The notes under the pieces are model-generated. The model searched no databases and was not told where the DNA came from. It saw only the letters and a program-made list of their open reading frames with translations. The position numbers were made by a program, and so were the translations under genes. A DNA stretch of 57,833 bases from Cyanobacteriota bacterium (GTDB lineage Bacteria; Cyanobacteriota; Cyanobacteriia; Pseudanabaenales; Pseudanabaenaceae): positions 1 through 57,833 of the forward strand of contig JANXUJ010000172.1 of assembly GCA_025356295.1 (NCBI GenBank), written 5' to 3'. Positions 8,858 to 17,343 of the stretch are shown here, in pieces. The first letter of the stretch is position 1. Every line of letters begins with the position of its first letter.

Positions 8858-9442
8858 CTATTGGTTGGCGATCGCAAATCGATCTTGTAAATCATAGGCT
8901 TCTCGCTCCATGAGATTACCATCATAAATTTGCTTAGCGCGTTTATATTCCACAAAATATTGATAGCCAAATTGATCTAATCCACCATTTTGAAAGCATT
9001 GACGGACATGAACCATTTCATGAGCTAAAACAGTTAGTTGCTTAATATCTTCAGGATCGTAAGCGGCACGAAGATAAATGCGATCGCAATAAGTTTGGGC
9101 GATCACATCAACTTTACCAAAATGAACTGCGACATTACCAAATATCCAGCGATCCATCATTTGGGCGTTATAAATGACAGTGACACGGTTAATGTAATCA
9201 ATAAAATATCGGCGTAGATAACGTTTTTGGACATTATCAAGAGGTTGTCCACCACCATTTTTGGAACGCATCGTTTTTGCGGCGGCTTGATAAGCGATCG
9301 AGCCTGCTTGTCCCCACGCCTCTTCAGCTAGGCTAGACTTTGATCTAGAGTCAGCAAAAAATTGCATATCTGAAATCGCGATCGCTGATACTAGCGCCAA
9401 AGTTAACAAAATTAAAAAGCTAATTCTGCGAATGATATTCAT
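8858..9442 (-). CDS. Secreted HExxH protein, DUF4157/eCIS-core-like
   Basis: The chosen ATG at 9442 (MNIIRRISF) gives 194 residues with an immediate signal peptide (about residues 5-24); an upstream ATG at 9484 would put 14 hydrophilic residues before it. The centre carries LTVLAHEMVHVRQC, a zincin HExxH motif followed by Gln/Cys rather than the usual downstream Glu pattern. This HEMVHVxQ form is typical of DUF4157 proteins, including those near extracellular contractile injection systems. No injection-system genes are present here. It is probably an exported metallopeptidase-like protein; substrate unknown. Confidence 0.7.
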   Translation of the reverse strand: MNIIRRISFLILLTLALVSAIAISDMQFFADSRSKSSLAEEAWGQAGSIAYQAAAKTMRSKNGGGQPLDNVQKRYLRRYFIDYINRVTVIYNAQMMDRWIFGNVAVHFGKVDVIAQTYCDRIYLRAAYDPEDIKQLTVLAHEMVHVRQCFQNGGLDQFGYQYFVEYKRAKQIYDGNLMEREAYDLQDRFAIANQ

Positions 9443-9490
9443 AACTTTTATATAAATGGGTGACTGGCAAAGCAAGCTACCCACTTATAG

Positions 9491-10234
9491 TTAGTTGCTT
9501 TGATTTAATTCGTTGGAGACAATCACCACCGTGATGTTATCGCGACCACCGCGTAGTTTTGCAGACTCGATCAAGGATTGGGCGGCTTGCTGACAGTTGC
9601 GGATGCTTTTGAGTTGATGAGCAATTCGATCATCAGTTAGTTCCTCAGTCAGACCATCACTACAGATTAAAAAGCGATCGCCCTGTTGCCAATCGACTTC
9701 ACGCGCCGTAATTGACTTTAGGTCTTCACGTCCTAAGCATTGCAATAACATATGTCGCCAGGGATGGGTTTTTGCTTCATCATGATTAACCACTCCAGTC
9801 TGAATCGCTCTGGCAATCCATGTATGGTCTTCACTGATTTGGTCAAGCTTTGCACCATGCAACCGATACAGTCTTGAGTCACCGATATGACAATACCAAG
9901 GCTGCTGATCGCGAAATATTAAGATCACCACTGTGGTTCCCATGTCTGATCTCACAGGGTTAGCCGCTTGATCATTAATGATTGCTTGATTCGCCTTGTC
10001 GATCGCATCTTGCATCAGTTTTTGAGGTTCGGTTTCGACATCCCAAAGCGCTTGGAGACAATCACGAATTACCTCGACTGCAATCTGACTCGCCACCTCG
10101 CCACCTGCATGTCCACCCATGCCATCAGCCACAACAAAGAATCGTCCCTCAGGATCGATATAGTAAGCATCTTGGTTGGCTGATCTGACACAGCCTGTAT
10201 CGGTTGCCCCTGCAAATAAACGCTTCATGTTCAA
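9491..10234 (-). CDS. PP2C-family serine/threonine phosphatase
   Basis: The 247-residue single-domain protein has all PP2C metal-binding motifs: RSANQDAYY, VVADGMGGHAGGE, SDMGTTVV, CHIGDSRLYRL, EDHTW, SDGLTEELTDD and GGRDNITVVI. It is a soluble Mn/Mg-dependent phosphatase of the Stp/PrpC type that counteracts Ser/Thr kinases. The next gene upstream on the same strand is an AarF-type atypical kinase, about 95 bp away. The secreted HExxH gene follows downstream. Confidence 0.95.
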   Translation of the reverse strand: MNMKRLFAGATDTGCVRSANQDAYYIDPEGRFFVVADGMGGHAGGEVASQIAVEVIRDCLQALWDVETEPQKLMQDAIDKANQAIINDQAANPVRSDMGTTVVILIFRDQQPWYCHIGDSRLYRLHGAKLDQISEDHTWIARAIQTGVVNHDEAKTHPWRHMLLQCLGREDLKSITAREVDWQQGDRFLICSDGLTEELTDDRIAHQLKSIRNCQQAAQSLIESAKLRGGRDNITVVIVSNELNQSN

Positions 10235-10328
10235 TGGTTCAGCTTAACGTATTGAATTTACCAGTACTGCTACGGCGATCTTTAGTTTAGCTCGCATAGG
10301 CGAAAACTATAGAGATTACTTCTACTTT

Positions 10329-12020
10329 TTAACGTTCAGGACGATCTATTCGCGATAATAATCTCAATAAAATCAATATAAAAATAACAGCGGCGCAGAT
10401 CGCGATCGCCGCAGGTATGGGCAAGCCATTTACAAATAAGACGGTGGCGCATAGCAAGCAAGTTGCTCCGAATAAAGCATAAATCCCGCCGATCCCGACC
10501 GTACTTAGCCGCCGCAATAGGCGATCGGTTTCTTGAGACTTGACTCTGATCCGAATGTCACCGCGATCGAGTTTGGATAGGGTTTCATCGAGGCGGCGAG
10601 GTAAAGCGATCGCCGTATTACTTACCTGTGCGGCTTGCCGACCGAGTTCACCGAGGAACGCGGTCGATAAATTCCCTGATTCTTTAGCAGTACCATTTTC
10701 CATAAGATTTGTGGCGTAAGGTTTAGCGACTTCCATAAAGTTAAAGTTGGGATCGAGTCCTTTGCCCAGACCTTCAAGGGTGGACAGCGCTCTGATCACA
10801 AAGGTAAATGTGGCAGGAAATCGAAATGGCTGATCATAAGCAATGTCGTACAAATCATCACTAATTGCCGCCACTGACTGCTTCTCCATTGGCTGTCCCA
10901 TGAAGTTGTCGAGCATATACTGCACCGATCGCCTGATCGGACCGATATCACCACTGACTTCTAATGCGCCTAGCTCGATTAACGAGTTAACCACTGCATC
11001 GGCATCCTTCTTCGCGATCCCAAAGAAAGTGCGTAATAGCTTCTCGCGGGTGAAAGACTGTATCTGCCCCATCATCCCGAAATCATAGAAAATTAATTCG
11101 CCATTCCCAGTCACCGCTAAGTTGCCAGGATGGGGATCGGCATGAAAAAAGCCATGATTGAGCAATTGTTCAAGATAAGCCTCTGCGCCGATTCTGGCGA
11201 TCACTTTGCGATCAAGCCCTGCGGCTTCGAGAGCTTCGTAGTTACTGACTTTAATACCTGGCATATATTCTAGAGTCAGCACTCGCCGTGAGGCATAGCG
11301 CCAATATACACGCGGAACCATGATGCGGCGATCGCTTTTAAAATTACGGCGAAATGTGTCAGCGTTACGTCCTTCGTTTAAATAATCAGCTTCTTGATAA
11401 AGGATTTTGCAACATTCGTCATAAATACCAACCCAGTCGCGTCCGCGTCCATGCTTGGGATGATTTTGAAAATATGCGGCGATCCGCTTGAGGATGCCCA
11501 AGTCGATCGCAAATAATTTTAATAACCCTGGACGTTGTACCTTGACGACTATTTCTTCGCCTGTATGCAATAGCGCTTTATGTACCTGTCCTAAACTTGC
11601 AGCAGCAAGGGGGATCGGATCGAAATAACCGAACATTTCTGCGATCGGCTTACCTAGCTCGGTCTCAATGATGGCGATCGCTTTTGTTGCTGTGAAGGCA
11701 GGAACTTCATCTTGTAGCTTTGATAGCTCCTCGACTGACTCGGTTGGCAAAATATCAGCGCGGGTCGAAAGCAACTGCCCAATTTTGATAAAAGTTGGTC
11801 CCAGTTGCAACATCGACTCACGCAGCCAAACCGCCCGTTTACGAGTGCGCTTTTTAACTTTGGCTTCAGTTTTGCCACCGACATAGCTCCATTTTTTGCC
11901 ATCGCTCCAAACCATCCAAGAGAAGGTGAGGACAGTACGCCAAATATCTATGGTGCGGGCGAGTTCAGAGTAGTTGTCACGACTCCAGCGATAATTAGTT
12001 TCAGAGGGTAAAGCTGGCAC
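10329..12020 (-). CDS. AarF/ABC1/UbiB family atypical kinase
   Basis: The 563-residue protein carries ABC1K signatures: the KxGQ motif (FIKIGQLLSTRADILP), AAASLGQVHKA in place of a P-loop, VVKVQRPG, the catalytic HADPHPGNLAV and the metal-binding YDFGMMGQI. Two hydrophobic segments at the C-terminus (about 500-555) anchor it to a membrane. UbiB-type proteins support isoprenoid quinone biosynthesis; cyanobacterial and plastid members affect plastoquinone and tocopherol metabolism. It appears to be a monocistronic unit. Confidence 0.93.
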   Translation of the reverse strand: MPALPSETNYRWSRDNYSELARTIDIWRTVLTFSWMVWSDGKKWSYVGGKTEAKVKKRTRKRAVWLRESMLQLGPTFIKIGQLLSTRADILPTESVEELSKLQDEVPAFTATKAIAIIETELGKPIAEMFGYFDPIPLAAASLGQVHKALLHTGEEIVVKVQRPGLLKLFAIDLGILKRIAAYFQNHPKHGRGRDWVGIYDECCKILYQEADYLNEGRNADTFRRNFKSDRRIMVPRVYWRYASRRVLTLEYMPGIKVSNYEALEAAGLDRKVIARIGAEAYLEQLLNHGFFHADPHPGNLAVTGNGELIFYDFGMMGQIQSFTREKLLRTFFGIAKKDADAVVNSLIELGALEVSGDIGPIRRSVQYMLDNFMGQPMEKQSVAAISDDLYDIAYDQPFRFPATFTFVIRALSTLEGLGKGLDPNFNFMEVAKPYATNLMENGTAKESGNLSTAFLGELGRQAAQVSNTAIALPRRLDETLSKLDRGDIRIRVKSQETDRLLRRLSTVGIGGIYALFGATCLLCATVLFVNGLPIPAAIAICAAVIFILILLRLLSRIDRPER

Positions 12021-12189
12021 GGTTCACTGAAGATGGAAGGACTTGTAAAAAACTTGTAACAAACCTTTACATCTTAACCTTAGCGCTTGTCTAAAACCCA
12101 AAACCGTAGAGACAATTTGTTGATTGGGGTCTGTTATTATTCTGTTGATAAGACAGCCCAGATTAATTTTTAGTTCCTTATAGATTTTT

Positions 12190-12456
12190 ATGGAAGCTTT
12201 CAATCCAATTCCGCCAGAGTGGGTCGAAAAGGCTACTCATGCTAATGGCTTTTGCTGTCCTCGTTGTGGACAACTACCAAGTAAAGCTGAAGCTGTGTGG
12301 GTCAATCGCCGATCGCCTGTTTATACCGAAAACCATCAGCGCAAGTGGCAAGAGTTTTATCGCTGTGAATGTCAATCGGTATGGTGGGCTTGGAGCAACG
12401 ATCGCCCTCCGTCAGAGTTTAGCGATCGCGAGATTTTTAATGACGATTTGAGTTAA
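12190..12456 (+). CDS. Small conserved Cys-rich (zinc-ribbon-like) protein
   Basis: The 88-residue product has a CCPRC group at about residues 22-26 and a YRCEC group near 57-61, so four or more Cys could bind one metal ion. It is rich in Trp in the second half (QSVWWAWSNDRPP). The composition matches conserved small cyanobacterial proteins of unknown function, but no named family was recognised. Its stop lies 3 bp before the comEC start, so co-transcription with the DNA-uptake channel gene is very likely. Confidence 0.7.
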   Translation: MEAFNPIPPEWVEKATHANGFCCPRCGQLPSKAEAVWVNRRSPVYTENHQRKWQEFYRCECQSVWWAWSNDRPPSEFSDREIFNDDLS

Positions 12457-12459
12457 CCG

Positions 12460-14808
12460 ATGAAATCGCAAGTTGTCTTAGTTCTGGCTCTGTCATTTGT
12501 CGCGGGTGCATATGCCAGCTTTTTACCAGATTGGACTAGTTTTTATATAGTTTTTGGGTTCGGCTTTGGCTTGTCGTTGCTGCTTCCTGCGATCTGGCGT
12601 TTGGGACCAAAACGTTGGGTGTACTTAGTTGCGATCGCGATCGCGATGTTGGCTTGCTTTTATATAAAATTTCGGACTCCGCAGCCGCAGTCTGACGATA
12701 TTTCTAAGTATGCGCCACTATCAAATGTGATCCTGCGTGGTCAGGTGATTGAAGCGCCCAGTTTGACGAGGAGCGATCGCGCCAAATTTTTGCTAGAGGT
12801 ACGAGAGATTAATCCGTCTGGCAAATTGAATATTAAAGATACGAAGCCTAATTCTAATTCGGCGAATACAGTTGAAAATAATGCGGTAGCTGATGCTGTG
12901 CCTAAGTTTGTGGCGGCTTCAGGCAAGTTATATGTGACCGTGCCATTGATTGAGGTGACAGGTTTACGCTCAGGACAAGCGGTCGAGCTATCAGGTCGGC
13001 TTTATCTGCCAAGCCGCGCTGATAATTTTGGGGCGTTTGATTTCAAATCTTATTTAGCACGTCAGGGTGTTTTTGCAGGAATCAGTGGGCGATCGCTAGT
13101 TATGCAAGGTGACTCACCTAGTTTTGGGGAATGGTGGTTTGTGAGTCGGATCGTGCGCGCCCATGTGATGGGCGCGGGTGTACCAGAAGGATCATTGCTT
13201 AGCTCGTTGGTATTGGGCAGTCGAGCCGTGGACTTACCGAGTGATCTTAAGGATGATTTTATTCAAGCTGGATTGGCGGCAGTATTAGCGGCTTCGGGCT
13301 TTCAGGTGACTTTGTTGCTGGGGGCAGCGATCGCCCTAACTCGCAATCGTTCACTAAAGCAGCAATTTATAGTCGGTAGCATTTGTTTATGCGGATATTT
13401 ATTTCTGACAGGTGGTAGTCCATCGATTTTACGAGCGGTCGTAATGGGGATGGGAAGTTTGATTGGGCTGGTTGTGCAGCGCCGCAGTCGTCCAGTTGTC
13501 GGTTTGATAGTGACGGCTGTATTGTTGTTACTTTATCAACCGCTCTGGATTTGGGATTTAGGTTTTCAGTTTAGTTTTCTCGCCACATTCGGACTAATGA
13601 CTACTTCTAGATCAATTTCTCAGCGTTTGGAATGGCTACCACCCACGATCGCCGATTTAATCTCTATCCCGATTGCTGCTTATATCTGGACATTGCCATT
13701 GCAATTATTAGTATTTGGCAAAATCGCTCCCTATAGCTTGCTCGCAAATTTGTTCACCACACCATTAGTCGAGATCTCAACTTATGGTGGAATTTTGAGT
13801 GGTTTATTAGGCATTGTATTTGTGCCGATTGGCGCAGCGATCGCTTGGCTACTCTATCCTTTGCTGCATTGGACAATTGAGATCGCGAAATGGATGAATA
13901 CTTTGCCTAGTGCTAACACTAGCGCGGGGACGATCGCCATCTGGCAAATGTTAATCGCCTATGCATTATTTATTGCGATTTGGCTTGTTGCTTGGTTTAA
14001 AAAAATGCAGAGGTGGCTAATTGGGTTTGTAATGGCTTGTGTAGTTTTATTTGTGCCAAATGCGATCGCGCAGACCAACACTTTTGAGGTGACATTACCT
14101 TCATTCAATGACGTGCCGATCATGTTAATCAAAAACCAAAACCAAAACATTTTAATCAATAGTGGCGATCGCCAATTTGCTAGCTTTACATTGTTGCCAT
14201 TTTTACAAAAAATGGGCCTCAATCGGATCGACTGGGCGATCGCCACTAACACTCAGCCCGATGTCAGTGATGGATGGAATGTGCTGATGTCTAGCTCTAT
14301 GGCGATTGCCCAATTTCGCGATATTAGTCTCGGTGTCACCCCAAAGCCCTATCAAAATCTTCAGCAAGCGCTTGCTAGTGCCAAAACTCCATTAGATTCC
14401 CTCAAGGCTGGTGAAAACCTAACGATTAATAATCAAGTGGAAATCCAACTACTTAATCAATCTCCCGATATATTGAAAATTAAAATCGGTGAGCTATCTT
14501 GGTTACTGCTGGATAACGCCGATCAAAAAACTCAACAAGCGATCGCGGCCAAAAAAGATATACTCCCGTCTCTATCAGCAAATGTTCTCTGGTGGACGGG
14601 GGGACAAATCGAGCCAGCGATCCTCAAAGCCATAAATCCTCAGATTGCGATCGCCTCCGCAACTAGCGTGGTCGAAGAAATGGTCAATCAACTTTATGAA
14701 GCCAAAGTTAGAATCTTCTGGACAGGTCGAGATGGGGCAATTCAGTGGAGTCCCGACAAAGATTTCCATACCCTCCGCGATCAACAAGACTCGCGATCGC
14801 CAATCTGA
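12460..14808 (+). CDS. comEC: ComEC/Rec2 family DNA internalisation protein
   Basis: The 782-residue polytopic membrane protein has N-terminal membrane helices (about 5-65), an OB-like DUF4131 region (about 85-215), and the multi-helix Competence domain (about 235-510). Landmarks are AAVLAASGFQVTLLLG, the cyanobacterial form of the LxxSGxHv signature, and GGSPSILRAVVMG. The C-terminal 240 residues align with the ComEC metallo-beta-lactamase-like domain, but the expected HxHxDH is replaced (ATNTQPDVSDGW). ComEC forms the inner-membrane channel for transforming DNA. Confidence 0.93.
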   Translation: MKSQVVLVLALSFVAGAYASFLPDWTSFYIVFGFGFGLSLLLPAIWRLGPKRWVYLVAIAIAMLACFYIKFRTPQPQSDDISKYAPLSNVILRGQVIEAPSLTRSDRAKFLLEVREINPSGKLNIKDTKPNSNSANTVENNAVADAVPKFVAASGKLYVTVPLIEVTGLRSGQAVELSGRLYLPSRADNFGAFDFKSYLARQGVFAGISGRSLVMQGDSPSFGEWWFVSRIVRAHVMGAGVPEGSLLSSLVLGSRAVDLPSDLKDDFIQAGLAAVLAASGFQVTLLLGAAIALTRNRSLKQQFIVGSICLCGYLFLTGGSPSILRAVVMGMGSLIGLVVQRRSRPVVGLIVTAVLLLLYQPLWIWDLGFQFSFLATFGLMTTSRSISQRLEWLPPTIADLISIPIAAYIWTLPLQLLVFGKIAPYSLLANLFTTPLVEISTYGGILSGLLGIVFVPIGAAIAWLLYPLLHWTIEIAKWMNTLPSANTSAGTIAIWQMLIAYALFIAIWLVAWFKKMQRWLIGFVMACVVLFVPNAIAQTNTFEVTLPSFNDVPIMLIKNQNQNILINSGDRQFASFTLLPFLQKMGLNRIDWAIATNTQPDVSDGWNVLMSSSMAIAQFRDISLGVTPKPYQNLQQALASAKTPLDSLKAGENLTINNQVEIQLLNQSPDILKIKIGELSWLLLDNADQKTQQAIAAKKDILPSLSANVLWWTGGQIEPAILKAINPQIAIASATSVVEEMVNQLYEAKVRIFWTGRDGAIQWSPDKDFHTLRDQQDSRSPI

Positions 14809-14830
14809 ATTTAAAGGTGCTTACCCAAAA

Positions 14831-15727
14831 ATGGAAATGACAATACAACAGGTTAAAAGCCTTTTGAAGCCTATAAAACAGAAATTAGAACATAAAGCAT
14901 TTTGGGTATTTACTACTCTTAGTTGCTTAGGGATTTTTCATTTTTGTTATGTCTGGACAATAGTTGGCAATCTACCCTCACTCTTAGATGTTTTAGGATG
15001 GGGAAGTATCGGTTTCTTATTATGGCAAAAACGACATAAGTTAAAATTTCGAGGTGGTTTTCTATCTTCGATAATTGGTTTAGTTTTGATTTTATGGATG
15101 GTAGTCCGTCATATTTTTACGCGCTCTCAAACCCATATGGACGTGTTATCTCATTTTTTTCCAATTATAATCACCATAGGAATATTACTAATACTATCTG
15201 GATTTAAAAAGATAATAAATTATAGATCAGAACTATTAGTCGCTACATTTATATCTCTTCCAATCGTTTCTTTATATATAATTCTTAAGCCAATTATTAA
15301 TATTGACGCTCAGTTTTTAGGCTTTATACTGCACTATATTGGCTTTCAAGTCGTAAGACAAAATGCTACGGTTTCATTTCCAAATGGCTCAGTAGAGATA
15401 ATGGGAAGTTGTTCAAGTGTGGGACCGATTTTAACAATATTGCCATTTATTGTGGTCATGTTAAATATTTATCCTGTGAGTAAATCTAGGCAAATATTTG
15501 TTTATCTTAGTACAATTATTTCAGTTGTTTGTATTAACAATATCCGCCTGTCCATCTTAGCAATACTTATTAATAATAGAGACAAAGTAAATTTTGATTA
15601 TTGGCATACGGGCGGCGGAGCAGGCATATTTTCTAACATTATTGTTTTTTTTGTGGGATGCTTGTGTTATCAAATTTTAAATCATAATGCTTCATCAAGT
15701 TCTTCATCAATAAGAGGGGCTGAATAA
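14831..15727 (+). CDS. Cyanoexosortase (type A likely)
   Basis: Starting at the ATG at 14831 (preceded by AAAGGTG) the protein has 298 residues and about eight predicted membrane helices. The exosortase catalytic residues are visible: Cys194 in MGSCSSVGPI, Arg239 in CINNIRLS and His259 in YWHTGGG. Exosortases cleave and sort PEP-CTERM proteins at the plasma membrane and are linked to exopolysaccharide. The following partner gene and HpsJ-like gene support a cyanobacterial class; assignment to type A is by context. The gene is AT-richer than its neighbours and has no HIP1 site. A longer open frame into comEC is considered non-coding. Confidence 0.85.
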   Translation: MEMTIQQVKSLLKPIKQKLEHKAFWVFTTLSCLGIFHFCYVWTIVGNLPSLLDVLGWGSIGFLLWQKRHKLKFRGGFLSSIIGLVLILWMVVRHIFTRSQTHMDVLSHFFPIIITIGILLILSGFKKIINYRSELLVATFISLPIVSLYIILKPIINIDAQFLGFILHYIGFQVVRQNATVSFPNGSVEIMGSCSSVGPILTILPFIVVMLNIYPVSKSRQIFVYLSTIISVVCINNIRLSILAILINNRDKVNFDYWHTGGGAGIFSNIIVFFVGCLCYQILNHNASSSSSSIRGAE

Positions 15728-16495
15728 GTGAAGATAGAGGTTGATTTCTCAAAGTCTAAAATAAGTCAATCATTAAGCCAATCGCAGAAACTTAAAAATA
15801 TTAAAAAATTTAAGGGTTTATGTTTAATTACAGCTTTCACGGCAAGTTGTATCGCTATTAGTATTGCCTTGTTTATTCCAAAATCTAAACAGTATTCTCA
15901 GCTTGAGTTTCCTCAACAAATAACTTTGCCAGATTGGCGATCGCAGTCCAGTGAGAATCTAACAAAAGTACTTATAAATGATGCGATCGCTACCAAACGC
16001 TATTCTTATACATCATCTACAAATGATAAATCTACAAATGATAGTTTACGCATAGATATTTTATATATTAATCGCCGCCTAAATTTACCAAAAGAATTAA
16101 AAACGATCGGATTAAGCCCTCTAGAAAATAGCCTAAATCTACGCTATTTAAAAGCAGTCGGGCATTATATTTTATTTAAAGATCAAGAACGAACTTATCT
16201 ATCTTCTTGTATTAATTCACGCGGAGGTTCTACAGTAACAGAAGCTCAATTCAATCAAAATCGTAGCACTTTCGACATTACACCTGATCGACTAGGACTT
16301 TATTTGCTCGGAATCAAAGAATTACGAGATACTCGATGTTTACTTGTGATTATGTCAATTCCATTAATAAATAAACATGAAAATATATCTGCAAATTTTA
16401 TTCAAAATACTGTTACAGAGATAAATTCTCTAAAGTTAGAGAGGGCTTGGGTAGATTTATATAAGGATTGGAAATATAAATTTCCAGAAACCTAA
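15728..16495 (+). CDS. Cyanoexosortase system-associated protein
   Basis: The GTG start directly abuts the TAA of the exosortase gene, indicating tight coupling. The product has 255 residues with one N-terminal membrane anchor (about residues 30-52) and an extracytoplasmic domain of about 200 residues (TLPDWRSQSS … RYLKAVGHYILF …). This matches the EpsI-like accessory proteins paired with cyanoexosortases in arrangement and topology. Its molecular role is not established; a part in substrate presentation or glycan transfer is inferred. Confidence 0.7.
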   Translation: MKIEVDFSKSKISQSLSQSQKLKNIKKFKGLCLITAFTASCIAISIALFIPKSKQYSQLEFPQQITLPDWRSQSSENLTKVLINDAIATKRYSYTSSTNDKSTNDSLRIDILYINRRLNLPKELKTIGLSPLENSLNLRYLKAVGHYILFKDQERTYLSSCINSRGGSTVTEAQFNQNRSTFDITPDRLGLYLLGIKELRDTRCLLVIMSIPLINKHENISANFIQNTVTEINSLKLERAWVDLYKDWKYKFPET

Positions 16496-16563
16496 AAAAC
16501 AAAGCTATTAAAACTAAGATCGATCATTCAAACTGCAAATAACTTCCAACAAATTCAAAAATC

Positions 16564-17271
16564 ATGCAAGATATTCAAACACCCGCGATGGGAAGGCAGA
16601 CATTTCTGCTATTACGAGGAATTGGTTACTGCTTATTAATTCTATTTATATTAGATATCATCTCGATTGCTATCCCTCTTAAATTTACAGATTCAGCATG
16701 GGAACTAAGCATTTATGGTCAAATTATTGAGAGAGTACCAATATTATTATTTTCTTTTCCATTTATATTTTTTGGTGAATATAGTGCGCGAATGAAGTGG
16801 GAACAAATTGCCACCAAAATTATTTCTTGGATGGCTTTAGTTATAGCAATAATCTTCTTTTTAGGAATTCCTTTAGGAATTGTTAATACAGTTCGTGTGC
16901 AAACAATGCAACAAGGTGAAGTAATCGCTAAAGCTGCACAGCAGACAGGACCAATTCAAGAAATTGCTGAACGATTAAATAAAGCCAATACTGATAGTGA
17001 AATTCGCACTGTTTTAAGAGCGATTAGCCCTCAACAGCAAGCACTTATTTCTAAAATTACTAGCCCTCAAGAAACCAAGAAAAAATTGTTGACTGAAATA
17101 ACTACCTCAATTAGTCAGATACAGTCACAGTCAGATATAGTCAAGCGGCGCATTGGCTCGACTCTCTGGAAAAATTCGATAAAGTGGTCGATCGCGGCTC
17201 TACTCTCTGGCTTATTTATTTTGTATGTCTGGGGGCAATCAAAGTGGGCAAGGGTCGGTATTAATTATTAG
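16564..17271 (+). CDS. HpsJ-like membrane protein, cyanoexosortase-associated
   Basis: The 235-residue protein has three N-terminal membrane helices (about 15-35, 55-75, 85-108), a soluble helical Gln/Ser-rich segment (about 115-200), and a final helix (about 208-225). It resembles HpsJ of the hormogonium polysaccharide locus, and HpsJ-like genes recur beside cyanoexosortases. Family function in polysaccharide export and gliding is known genetically; the mechanism is unknown. It lies 68 bp after the partner protein and is likely the last gene of this unit. Confidence 0.7.
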   Translation: MQDIQTPAMGRQTFLLLRGIGYCLLILFILDIISIAIPLKFTDSAWELSIYGQIIERVPILLFSFPFIFFGEYSARMKWEQIATKIISWMALVIAIIFFLGIPLGIVNTVRVQTMQQGEVIAKAAQQTGPIQEIAERLNKANTDSEIRTVLRAISPQQQALISKITSPQETKKKLLTEITTSISQIQSQSDIVKRRIGSTLWKNSIKWSIAALLSGLFILYVWGQSKWARVGINY

Positions 17272-17343
17272 CTAATTATTATCGAGATATAGCGATCGCT
17301 ATACTTACTACAATCTTTTTTTACGTCTACTTAATCAAAATCA

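Noticed and set aside
14645..14830. Longer exosortase frame starting within comEC
   Set aside because: The extra 62 residues are out-of-frame comEC sequence; the ATG at 14831 has a ribosome site and a family-like start.
14831..17271. A PEP-CTERM target gene in the exosortase neighbourhood
   Set aside because: No product in the window ends in a PEP motif, hydrophobic helix and basic tail.
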